Source of the DNA: Pelagibacterales bacterium SAG-MED11
Lineage (GTDB): Bacteria; Pseudomonadota; Alphaproteobacteria; Pelagibacterales; Pelagibacteraceae
Direction of reading: 5' to 3'
DNA: 64,000 nucleotides
Assembly (NCBI GenBank): GCA_014654265.1
Contig: JACWDI010000002.1
Location: forward strand, 62,001 to 126,000
Shown here: piece after piece, positions 49,947 to 58,425 of the stretch
Numbering within the stretch: the stretch's first letter is position 1
How the letters are laid out: every line of letters begins with the position of its first letter
Translations under genes and position numbers: made by a program
Notes under the pieces: model-generated
What the model was told of the DNA's origin: nothing
The model's database searches: none
Seen by the model: the letters and a program-made list of their open reading frames with translations, nothing else

Positions 49947-51612
49947 ATTTTACAAAATCATTTAAAAGAACGCCCGAATTAAAAGAAAAACTATGTATGC
50001 CTAATATATTTTTTGAAAAATCAGGTTTAACATTCATGATTTCCTCCTCTTCATATTTATCTTCAGTTAAAGATTTAATTTTTGCTACACCTAAAGCAGC
50101 TCCGTACTTGTCAAAGTCTTGTTTTTGAAAAACTCTATAAAGCTTACTTTCTTTAGAATAGATCATTCCAGCATTCCTTGCTTTTTTAGAGTCAAAAACA
50201 ACGGGATTTAATGAATGTGGTTTCCATGAATTTGAGTCAATGTTATCAGCATAAAAAATATGCAATTCAGACGAGTGCTCATCTAATTTGGAGGAGTCTA
50301 TACTTGTAAATAGCCAATATTTATTATTAAACTGATAAATATTAGTATCTACGGCACTAATATTTTTCATTAGTATTCCGTGCAGTTTCCATTTAATGGG
50401 GAATTCAACACATTTGTAAATTCTAATATCTTTTGATTGATGACTTTCAGGGATCATAAATAAACCAGCAGTGGATTTAAATAAGAAAGGGTATGAAAGA
50501 TGAAATTTTTCCTCAATAGCTACTCCAATTTCCTTGTGTCCCTTTGAAGTGATTTCATAAGCAGAAATTTTTCCTTTATTGACTATAAAATCATAATCTT
50601 CAACATAAATCACAGTCCTGTTATTATAACTTATTAGAAATGGATCTGCTAAAAATCTATTCTTAGGATTTTTAATAATTGTAGATTTTTTAATAAGAGG
50701 AGATTTCCAATTATCTGTAAATTGGTAACAAACGTTCCATTTTAATACACGTCCAAAAAATTTGTTAAAAATTTTTTTAAATACAAGACTTAACGTTTTT
50801 AAAATGTAATGTAAAGATTGATATGTTTTTGGTATTTTATAGATTTTAAATCCATCATATTTTTTTGGATATAGATTTACATTATTTTTATTATTAGATA
50901 ATTTTTCTAATGTTTTATGAAAAAAAATACTAGATTTTAAAAATAATTTACAAACATTTAATTTATAAAAAAAAGAAGTTGGAATATGTCCTTTAAAAAT
51001 CACTTCACCTCCATCTAACACCTCTGAAAGACGCTGAATCACAAAACCTGTTGATGGCTCACGATTATAAACCTCCCAAAATCCTGGTGGTCCACCTCTA
51101 TAAAAATCATTATCTCCATGATGAAAAGAAATAACACCTAAAGGGCATATGTTCAAAATATCGCCTTTCAAAATACCTGTTCCACCTCTAACCAAAAGAT
51201 CTAAATTGAGATTTTTAATCTTATTGATTTCCTCAGTTTTAAAAGAATAATACAAACCTGAATTAGAAATAGTCGGAGTAACATAAATTTTCTGAACCTC
51301 GAATTTAGAAATTGGCTGCTTTAAAAAAAAATCATTAAATTTATTTTTTTTTTTAATAATCTGTGTTTCTATTCGATCAACTAATTTAAAAATTATATTA
51401 TCTATTAGTCTTTGAATGCCATTTTTTTTAAGATATTTGAAAGATTTAGAAATTAAATTTTTTGTTTTAAGATTATTTGATTTTTGAATAATTAAACAAA
51501 CTATTGAATAACAATTGCTTTGTAAACTTTTTTTATAAAGATCCTCTATTAAAAAAGGCTGATCTACATCATCAACAATGATACCTATTTTAAGCTTTTT
51601 TATATTATTCAT
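49933..51612 (-). CDS. Formyltransferase-like and five-bladed propeller fusion
   Basis: 559 residues in two parts. Residues about 100-230 hold a formyl_trans-like domain: GGTGILKGDILNICPLGVIS, FHHGDNDFYRGGPPGFWEVY and RLSEVLDGGEVIFKG, keeping the Asn/His/Asp trio of that fold. From about 315 a beta-propeller of GH43/GINT1-N type begins (FLADPFLISYNNRTVIYVED, LSYPFLFKSTAGLFMIPES, AVDTNIYQFNNKYWLFTSID, ARNAGMIYSKESKLYRVFQK). The architecture suggests an N-formyl or related acyl modification of an amino sugar guided by a sugar-binding domain; that function is inferred. It sits next to the flippase and the dehydrogenase-like gene. Confidence 0.7.
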   Translation of the reverse strand: MNNIKKLKIGIIVDDVDQPFLIEDLYKKSLQSNCYSIVCLIIQKSNNLKTKNLISKSFKYLKKNGIQRLIDNIIFKLVDRIETQIIKKKNKFNDFFLKQPISKFEVQKIYVTPTISNSGLYYSFKTEEINKIKNLNLDLLVRGGTGILKGDILNICPLGVISFHHGDNDFYRGGPPGFWEVYNREPSTGFVIQRLSEVLDGGEVIFKGHIPTSFFYKLNVCKLFLKSSIFFHKTLEKLSNNKNNVNLYPKKYDGFKIYKIPKTYQSLHYILKTLSLVFKKIFNKFFGRVLKWNVCYQFTDNWKSPLIKKSTIIKNPKNRFLADPFLISYNNRTVIYVEDYDFIVNKGKISAYEITSKGHKEIGVAIEEKFHLSYPFLFKSTAGLFMIPESHQSKDIRIYKCVEFPIKWKLHGILMKNISAVDTNIYQFNNKYWLFTSIDSSKLDEHSSELHIFYADNIDSNSWKPHSLNPVVFDSKKARNAGMIYSKESKLYRVFQKQDFDKYGAALGVAKIKSLTEDKYEEEEIMNVKPDFSKNILGIHSFSFNSGVLLNDFVKYEKY

Positions 51613-51647
51613 AAATTTTTATAATCATGATCTATCCACCAACCAAT

Positions 51648-53375
51648 TTAAAGTTTTTTTTTTATTAAGTTTCCATCTTTTAGGTAATATATTTTGTCAC
51701 ATATCTTTAAATTTTCAGGATTATGAGAAACAAGAATAATTGTTTTTTTTGATTTCAAGGTTTTTATATTATCTAAAATAATTTTCTCATTTTTTTCGTC
51801 GAGAGCATTTGTTGCCTCATCAAAGATTAATATTTCTCTATCTGCGTATATCTGTCTTGCAATAGCTATTCTTTGTTTTTGTCCAGATGAAATAGTTTTA
51901 CTATTTGTAACCATTAAAGTGTCAATTCCATCAGGTAATAAATTTAAAAAATCTTGAACCATACTAAAATTTAAAGAGAACTGAAATTTTTTTTTGTCAA
52001 AATCTTGTTCTGTCCCTAAAAGTATATTTTCTTTAATTGACCCTTCAATAAGAAAGGTATCTTGTGAAATTAAAGAGATAAGATTTTGGTAAGCTCTAAC
52101 ATCACTCTTGGTTTCTAAAATTTTATCATCTATGATTATATTTCCATTTGTTGGTGAAGATAATTTTGAAATAATATTAAGAAGTGTTGTTTTTCCTGAT
52201 CCACTTTCACCTTTAATACCTATTATTTCATTCTTTTTAATATCCAAATTAATCTTGTCTAATATTCTAGTATTTTTTCTATATTCAAAACTTAAGTTAG
52301 ATAAAACAATATTTTTTTTAAAATTAAATTTAACAACTTTGTCATTGTTAATTAGAATTTTGTCTTCAAGATTCAAATCATTTGAAATATTAATGACCGC
52401 GTTTTTAGAAAACTGAACTAATTGATAATTTGAAAAAATTTTATTTATTGATGGTAAAATTCTATACGCAACTACAAAATAGAAAGTAAGAATAGTAATA
52501 ATTTCATCATTTTCTTTGCCTTGGTTAAATAGATAAATGATTAACAATAAAAAGGTTAATAAACCAAAAACTTCAATTAAATTTTTTGGTAATAATTTTA
52601 GGACTTGTAAATTTGTCTCAACACTTCCTATTTTAAGCTGTAATTTATTATAATATTCTAAAATTTTCTTGGTTTTTCCTATTAATAAAATTTCTCTTAC
52701 ACCAAGCAAAATATAATGTGTAATTTTTGCGTTATCTCTGTTGTTTTGTTTTCGATCATTTCCAATTATTTTAATATTTTTACTTATCTTTTTAACTATA
52801 AAACCAACTATTATTAAAATCGGTAATACTATTAATGCTCCTTGAGCATTGTTTGTTAAAATTAATAATAAAAATACTGATACAAAAATTATAACTTCAC
52901 TAAGAATAATATGGACTGGAATAAAATAACTTTTAAGTAATGCTTCTATTTCACCTGTTAAATTCGCTTGAATTTTTGAGAAAGAATTTTTAACAAAATA
53001 TTCGTAGTTTTGTTTAAAATATTTAGATAGGAGCTCAGTAGAAATTATTGCTCTAGCATTTTTAACATATTTAAAAATTGAATTATATATAAATACTAAA
53101 GAAATATTTTTGATTACAAAGACTAAAAAAAGTATGATAGCACAAACTGGTAATAAACTTTCCCGCTCATAACCTTCTATTAAAAAACTAAAATTATCTA
53201 AAATAAATAAATCTGTTTTTTGATTTGGATTTAAAATTAAAGCTGTAAATGGTATAATCAATGCAATACTCAATACTTCTAGCATGGCTTGTGCTAACAT
53301 TAAAAAAACCATATAAAAAAAATATAATTTTTGACTATTATTAAGCAAGTTCCAAAAAAGATAAAAATGTTTCAT
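51648..53375 (-). CDS. ABC-type lipid-linked oligosaccharide flippase (PglK-like)
   Basis: 575 residues, permease and ATPase fused. About six membrane helices in 1-330, beginning KLYFFYMVFLMLAQAMLEVL followed by SIALIIPFTALI, which matches PglK-type exporters. The ATPase has Walker A GESGSGKTT, signature ISSGQKQR, Walker B REILIFDEATNALDEKNEK and the switch HNPEN. PglK flips undecaprenyl-diphosphate glycans; in this region no Wzx flippase is visible, so this gene could do that job. Other ABC exporter substrates cannot be excluded. Confidence 0.75.
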   Translation of the reverse strand: MKHFYLFWNLLNNSQKLYFFYMVFLMLAQAMLEVLSIALIIPFTALILNPNQKTDLFILDNFSFLIEGYERESLLPVCAIILFLVFVIKNISLVFIYNSIFKYVKNARAIISTELLSKYFKQNYEYFVKNSFSKIQANLTGEIEALLKSYFIPVHIILSEVIIFVSVFLLLILTNNAQGALIVLPILIIVGFIVKKISKNIKIIGNDRKQNNRDNAKITHYILLGVREILLIGKTKKILEYYNKLQLKIGSVETNLQVLKLLPKNLIEVFGLLTFLLLIIYLFNQGKENDEIITILTFYFVVAYRILPSINKIFSNYQLVQFSKNAVINISNDLNLEDKILINNDKVVKFNFKKNIVLSNLSFEYRKNTRILDKINLDIKKNEIIGIKGESGSGKTTLLNIISKLSSPTNGNIIIDDKILETKSDVRAYQNLISLISQDTFLIEGSIKENILLGTEQDFDKKKFQFSLNFSMVQDFLNLLPDGIDTLMVTNSKTISSGQKQRIAIARQIYADREILIFDEATNALDEKNEKIILDNIKTLKSKKTIILVSHNPENLKICDKIYYLKDGNLIKKKL

Positions 53376-53389
53376 TTTAAAAAATTAAA

Positions 53390-54352
53390 TCAATTTTCTT
53401 TATTATTTCTATACCAATCTATTGAGGTTTTTGCCAAATCTAACCACTTTGCTTTTTTATAATTAACATCAATTTCATGGCTTAATTTTGTTATGTCAGA
53501 AATAGAAACTGAAATATCCTTCTTTCTTTTACCTTTAAATATAACTTTAGGTGATTTTTTCGATACTTTAGAAAATATATTATACATTTTTTTAACAGAA
53601 ATACCTTTTCCATAACCACAATTGAAAACGTCAGAATATTTTTTTTTTAAAATTTTTTTACTAAACTCAAAGTGAATTTTTGCTAAATCAATAACATGAA
53701 TATAGTCTCTAATAGCAGTTCCATCTATTGTGTTATGAGATTTTCCATAAATAAAAAAAGTTTCTTCATTGATGACTGATCTACAAAGGTTTGAAATTAA
53801 GGTATTGTTATTAATATTAAACCCACATCTTAGTTTTTTTTCAATTCCACCAACATTAAAATATCTCAAAATGATAAAATTTATATCTTTTTTTTTTTTA
53901 AAAAAAAATTTTTCTAATTTTAATTTGGACTTAGCGTAAGGTGAAAGTGGGCTTGTTTTTTGATTTTCCTTAATTCTTTTTTTATTATTTCCATAAATAG
54001 CTGCTGTTGATGAATAAATAAAGTTTTTAATATTTGACTCAATACATAACTCTAAAAAAAACTTAGCTTTTTTATAATTATTAATTAAATATTTTTTTGG
54101 TTTTTTAATTGACTCGTCATTATTTGTGAAAGCTGCAAAATGCAACACAACATCAAATTTTTTTTTTAAAATCTTTCTAACCTTTTTTTTATCAGAAATA
54201 TCACACTTATAAAAAATAGATCTATCTGGAATATTTTTTTTTATACCTGTTGATAAATTGTCAATAATTGAAACTTTGTGTTTTCTATCAAGTAGTAGAT
54301 TTGCTACTGTACTTCCTATATATCCAGCACCCCCTGTAATCAAAATATTCAT
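53390..54352 (-). CDS. galE: UDP-glucose 4-epimerase family protein
   Basis: 320 residues of the extended SDR family. ILITGGAGYIGSTVANLLLD, the catalytic LSPYAKSKLKLEKF (YxxxK), RYFNVGG and TAIRDYIHVIDLAKIHFEF match GalE. It interconverts UDP-glucose and UDP-galactose or the N-acetyl forms; substrate cannot be assigned. Starts four bases after the WecA-type gene ends (same strand). Confidence 0.88.
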   Translation of the reverse strand: MNILITGGAGYIGSTVANLLLDRKHKVSIIDNLSTGIKKNIPDRSIFYKCDISDKKKVRKILKKKFDVVLHFAAFTNNDESIKKPKKYLINNYKKAKFFLELCIESNIKNFIYSSTAAIYGNNKKRIKENQKTSPLSPYAKSKLKLEKFFFKKKKDINFIILRYFNVGGIEKKLRCGFNINNNTLISNLCRSVINEETFFIYGKSHNTIDGTAIRDYIHVIDLAKIHFEFSKKILKKKYSDVFNCGYGKGISVKKMYNIFSKVSKKSPKVIFKGKRKKDISVSISDITKLSHEIDVNYKKAKWLDLAKTSIDWYRNNKEN

Positions 54353-54356
54353 GTAT

Positions 54357-55352
54357 TTATTTTTTTTTCAGGAAATAAATGATTAAAAAATAAGATAATA
54401 TACTCATAAGTAGTATCAAGTATAAATAAGTTTTATAAAATAATAATAAAATTATTGGAGCAAGAATTAAAAAACAAACTATAAAATTTGTTTTAATTTG
54501 ATTAAACCTTTTTAAAAATAAATGATGAACATGTTCCAAATCACCTGAAAAAATATTTCGACCTTTTGATAATCTATAAACAGAGAGCCTTAGTAACTCC
54601 AAACCTGGAATTAGCGTTAAAATTAATATTGCGTCAGCAAAAACAATATTCTTAAAAGTGGTGTACTCATAAATTATAAAAAAACTATACATTGCTCCAA
54701 GACTATAAGATCCTCCATCTCCTAAAAAAATTTTACCATTAAAATTAAGAATAAATAATGATACTAATAAAGGATAAAAGAGTAAAAAGTTTAAATTGTA
54801 ATTTGAAATATAAAATAAAAAAGTATTTAAAATTAAATAATAAGTTATCAATTGAGAATTTATTCCATCAAACATATTTGTGGCATGTATAAAAGCTAAA
54901 ATTGAAAACAATGTGAAAATTAAACTAAAATTTTTAAGTAAGATTGGATGTTCATAAAATGAAAATAACAATTCATCAATTTTTAAATTTTGATTAATCA
55001 ATAAGGCCATTAAAGAAAATAAAATACCTAAAACTATTCTTATACTGAATGAGATTTTATATTTATCATCATAAAGTCCTATAAAAAAAAATGAGAATAT
55101 TAAAAAAATAAATGAAATAATTTCTCTTTTTTTTTCAAAAGGAAAAATTTCATATAAACTTTGGTCAATTGTGATCAATATCAACAGGTTAAAAATTATA
55201 AAAAAACCTCCTAATAAAGGTGTTTTTTTTTTATGAATTTTTAATTTATTGTCTGGATGATCAAATATTTTTAATTTATCAGCTAAATATTGATAATTCC
55301 AACAAAGACAGATGTTTAAAAATATTAATATTAAAAAAAAACTTAAAATCAT
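54357..55352 (-). CDS. WecA/MraY-type polyprenyl-phosphate sugar-1-phosphate transferase
   Basis: 331 residues with about ten to eleven membrane spans. KKKTPLLGGFFIIFN, FFIGLYDDKYKISFSIRIVL (DDxxD), HATNMFDGINS, NGKIFLGDGGSYSLGAMYSF and GDLEHVHHLFLKRF (HxH loop) are all family motifs. It starts a lipid-linked glycan by loading a sugar-1-phosphate onto undecaprenyl phosphate. Overlaps the O-antigen ligase-like gene by four bases. Probably the initiating enzyme of this cluster. Confidence 0.88.
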   Translation of the reverse strand: MILSFFLILIFLNICLCWNYQYLADKLKIFDHPDNKLKIHKKKTPLLGGFFIIFNLLILITIDQSLYEIFPFEKKREIISFIFLIFSFFFIGLYDDKYKISFSIRIVLGILFSLMALLINQNLKIDELLFSFYEHPILLKNFSLIFTLFSILAFIHATNMFDGINSQLITYYLILNTFLFYISNYNLNFLLFYPLLVSLFILNFNGKIFLGDGGSYSLGAMYSFFIIYEYTTFKNIVFADAILILTLIPGLELLRLSVYRLSKGRNIFSGDLEHVHHLFLKRFNQIKTNFIVCFLILAPIILLLFYKTYLYLILLMSILSYFLIIYFLKKK

Positions 55353-56653
55353 TTATTTTTTTCACTATTAAATTTTGAGTTTATAAATAAAAACAATCCT
55401 AATGCAAAACATTTAAATCCTGCAATCCAATTGCTGAAGAAATTACCGGTAGGAATCAAGGGCCATAGATAAACAAAAACAGTAATTGTAGATACAATCA
55501 TTAGCTCATTTTGAGTTTCTTTTTTAAATAGTCCAAAAAAAATATTTAACATTTTAATTGAGATTAAAACAAATATTGAGGATAAAAAAAATAAACCAAA
55601 TAAACCAGCAGCAGACAAAGATTGTAAATAATAATTATGTGGGTGAGTAGAGCAAACTCCTCCGTCAACGGGGTATAAATTTCCAAGCTTACCCCTACAC
55701 ATAAATCTAAATGATTTTATACCTTTTCCAAAATATATATTATCTTTGGTCATCTCTTTAACTACAAGAAAGTGACCAATATAATCTCTTGGAATATGCT
55801 TAAATATTGGGTGAGAGGTAATTGTTTGTTTATAATGAGCATTCGTTTTGCTACTTGGATTATACCTTGCATCTAAAGCAGCAAGATTTTTTCCTACTCC
55901 AAAATTGACAATAGAAAACAATATGACTCCTGATAATAAAAGATTAATTAAAAATACTTTTCTATAAGATTTTATAAATATAAAACTTATGGCTAAAAAA
56001 AAACTAAAAAGAAGTATAGCAGCTCTATCACCAGATAATAAAATAATAACTGTGCTTAAAACTAAAACTAAAAGAAAATAGATAGATTTATCAGTTATAT
56101 TTTTTTTAAAAGTTAAAAAAAATAAAGTAATCATTATTGGGATTACTTTTTGGATGTAACTTCCAAAAATATATTCATCTTTAAAAATACTTGTAATTCT
56201 TCCACCAGCCATATTATAACCCAGTAAATTTTCACCAGTAAAAAATTGAAAATAACCATCAACTAGAAAAATCAAATAAACAAATATAGTTATTAAAAAA
56301 AATCTTTTGTCTAATTTAATTTCCTGAAAAACAAACCAAATACTTACTATATAGATAACATACCTAAAGTTAATTAAAGATTTTAATAGTAAGTTTTGAT
56401 CTGTAGTTTGACCTAAAATTTCTATATTGATATAAGTGCTAAAAAAAACTGATAGATAATATAGGGATAATAAAATAGTTATATAATTTTTATCAAAAAA
56501 ATAATCTTTCCATTTCTTACAATAAAATAATGTGGTTACAAAAAAAACAAATAACAACAATTCTACAATGGCTCTTCCAACTAAAAATGATATTGGGAAA
56601 AAAAATATTAAGAAGTTAAATAAAATTTGTTTATCTAAATTTAAATTTTTCAT
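55349..56653 (-). CDS. O-antigen ligase/polymerase family membrane protein
   Basis: 434 residues with about ten to twelve membrane spans. The large external loop near residues 270-350 ends THPHNYYLQSLSAAGLFGLF, the Wzy_C/WaaL signature with the catalytic-type histidine. Such proteins either ligate O-antigen to lipid A core (WaaL), polymerise it (Wzy) or attach glycans to proteins (PglL). Which of these cannot be decided; no separate second member occurs in the window. Between the WecA-type and the GT4 gene. Confidence 0.75.
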   Translation of the reverse strand: MKNLNLDKQILFNFLIFFFPISFLVGRAIVELLLFVFFVTTLFYCKKWKDYFFDKNYITILLSLYYLSVFFSTYINIEILGQTTDQNLLLKSLINFRYVIYIVSIWFVFQEIKLDKRFFLITIFVYLIFLVDGYFQFFTGENLLGYNMAGGRITSIFKDEYIFGSYIQKVIPIMITLFFLTFKKNITDKSIYFLLVLVLSTVIILLSGDRAAILLFSFFLAISFIFIKSYRKVFLINLLLSGVILFSIVNFGVGKNLAALDARYNPSSKTNAHYKQTITSHPIFKHIPRDYIGHFLVVKEMTKDNIYFGKGIKSFRFMCRGKLGNLYPVDGGVCSTHPHNYYLQSLSAAGLFGLFFLSSIFVLISIKMLNIFFGLFKKETQNELMIVSTITVFVYLWPLIPTGNFFSNWIAGFKCFALGLFLFINSKFNSEKNK

Positions 56654-56654
56654 G

Positions 56655-57689
56655 TTAAAGTTGTAATTGTTTTATCAGGTTTAGTTTAAAATTATTTTTT
56701 GAAGTTAAATTTATTTTATTAATTTCATTTATAATCTTTTTATAGTGAGATAATATGTGTTTAATTGTTCTTGTAAAATCAATTTCATTTCTTTCTGAAA
56801 CAAATAGTCCTTTTGGATAAATTTTTTTTAAAAATTTAATTTCATTAAAAATTATCACTGGTTTTTTTCTTGAAAGACTTTCTAAAATAACTTGAGGATA
56901 CCCTTCTGTATAAGAGGGCAATATAAAAATTTGATGTGAGTCATAAATTTTTTTAAGTTTTTTATTATTATTAACTTGTTTTATGATTCTTATATTTTTG
57001 TCTTTTAATCTTTCTTTTTTTTCTGCTCCTACTAAAGTCAAACTTAAATGATAATCTTCAAGTCTTTTATTCATTTTTTTAAATATACTAATTAAACTTA
57101 AATAACCTTTTTCTTGTCGAAATCTTCCAACATATAATAAGCTTATCTTTTTATTTATTTTTTTATTAAAATCTTTTTTTAACCAAAATTTATCCAGTTC
57201 AGATGGTAACAAAATCTTAAAATCTTTAAGTCTTTTAAAGTATCTAGAACAAGACAAAACATTTGAACTAGAACAAAAAATTTTAAACATAAAAAAATAA
57301 AAAAAATATCCAAAATAAGAAAATTTTATTTGATATTCTTTAAATCCATCGCTTCTCAAAAATAAATAAATTCTTTCTTTTTTAATAAATAAAATTTTTA
57401 AAATTAAAAAATAAAAAAAATTAAATGGTGTTATGGAAATAAAAAGAAACCTATAGTTTTCTTTGTAAATAATTTTTTTTATCAAACTAAAAAAATTTTC
57501 GTGGTTAAGATTCAAAAATTTTTTTTTATTAATAGTTTTAAACTTGTCTTTTCTTGATATTAAATTAACTCTAAATTTATTTCTCAATAAATTAATTAAT
57601 GTGAAAGTGTTTTTATTTTGATAATGAAGTATTTGATTTTTGTAATAAAAATTATCATTGGAAAAAACGGAAATGTTATCTTTTTTCAT
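56655..57689 (-). CDS. Family 4 glycosyltransferase
   Basis: 344 residues, GT-B fold. The C-terminal domain contains LLYVGRFRQEKGYLSLISIF and FILPSYTEGYPQVILESLSR followed by KKPVI, the E-x7-E region of GT4. The N-terminal half is a Lys/Phe/Asn-rich acceptor domain with a hydrophobic stretch near 95-150 that suggests membrane association. It overlaps the KdsB-type gene by 14 bases, so it may use the product of that pathway, although GT4 enzymes usually use UDP or GDP sugars. Confidence 0.78.
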   Translation of the reverse strand: MKKDNISVFSNDNFYYKNQILHYQNKNTFTLINLLRNKFRVNLISRKDKFKTINKKKFLNLNHENFFSLIKKIIYKENYRFLFISITPFNFFYFLILKILFIKKERIYLFLRSDGFKEYQIKFSYFGYFFYFFMFKIFCSSSNVLSCSRYFKRLKDFKILLPSELDKFWLKKDFNKKINKKISLLYVGRFRQEKGYLSLISIFKKMNKRLEDYHLSLTLVGAEKKERLKDKNIRIIKQVNNNKKLKKIYDSHQIFILPSYTEGYPQVILESLSRKKPVIIFNEIKFLKKIYPKGLFVSERNEIDFTRTIKHILSHYKKIINEINKINLTSKNNFKLNLIKQLQL

Positions 57690-58425
57690 TTTTTTTAATT
57701 AATTTTTCTACCATCTTAATATCCCTAGGATAATCCACTGCAATTGTTCCTTTTTTTGTCTTGACCATTTTAATTTTTTTTTCTTTCTCTAAAAATCTTA
57801 AAATTTCTATATCTTCAATTTTTTCTAAATAACTTTTTTTTTTATTTTTTCCAAAAATTTTAAGATCTTGTTTTGTAAAAGCATAAATACAAACTTGTTT
57901 CCAATATTGTAATTTTTTTGAACTTTTTTTAACTTTAATACCTGGAATAATTGATCTTGACATATAAATCATATCTAAATTTTTATTAAAAACTACTTTT
58001 GGTATGGATAAAGATTTTGGATTTTCATTTTTACTAATTTTTGTAGCACCACAAATAATATAATTTTTAAATTTTTTCTTAACTGATATAATTTTTTTTA
58101 TATCTTTGGGATTTATTAAAGGTTCATCTCCTTGTACGTTCACATAAATTTTTGCATTTATTTTATTTGACACTTCAGATACTCTGTCAGTTCCAGTTAA
58201 GCATTTTACAGATGTTAAAACAGACTGATAATTTTTATTTTTTACGAAATTGAAAATTTTTAATGAGTCAGTTGCTACAACTATTTTTTTTTTGTCAAAA
58301 ACTTTGTTGCACCTATCTAAAACATGTAAAATTAATTCTTTACCATTAATTTTAGCTAATGGTTTTGCTGGAAATCTAGATGACCTTATTCTTGCAGGTA
58401 TAACTATTAAATAATCCAGCATCAA
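57676..58425 (-). CDS. kdsB: CMP-keto-sugar synthase, KdsB type
   Basis: 249 residues. VIPARIRSSRFPAKPLAKIN at the N-terminus, VVATDSLKIFNFV, VNVQGDEPLINPKDIKKIIS and IYAFTKQDLKIF follow KdsB closely, and the C-terminal LEKIEDIEILRFLEKEKKIK is typical. The family activates Kdo with CTP. Its start overlaps the HMGL-type aldolase fusion gene by four bases (ATGA), whereas no KdsA or Kdo-phosphatase is nearby, so the enzyme may activate a different 3-deoxy-ulosonic acid made by the partner. Canonical Kdo activation remains the simplest alternative. Confidence 0.85.
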   Translation of the reverse strand: MMLDYLIVIPARIRSSRFPAKPLAKINGKELILHVLDRCNKVFDKKKIVVATDSLKIFNFVKNKNYQSVLTSVKCLTGTDRVSEVSNKINAKIYVNVQGDEPLINPKDIKKIISVKKKFKNYIICGATKISKNENPKSLSIPKVVFNKNLDMIYMSRSIIPGIKVKKSSKKLQYWKQVCIYAFTKQDLKIFGKNKKKSYLEKIEDIEILRFLEKEKKIKMVKTKKGTIAVDYPRDIKMVEKLIKKNEKR

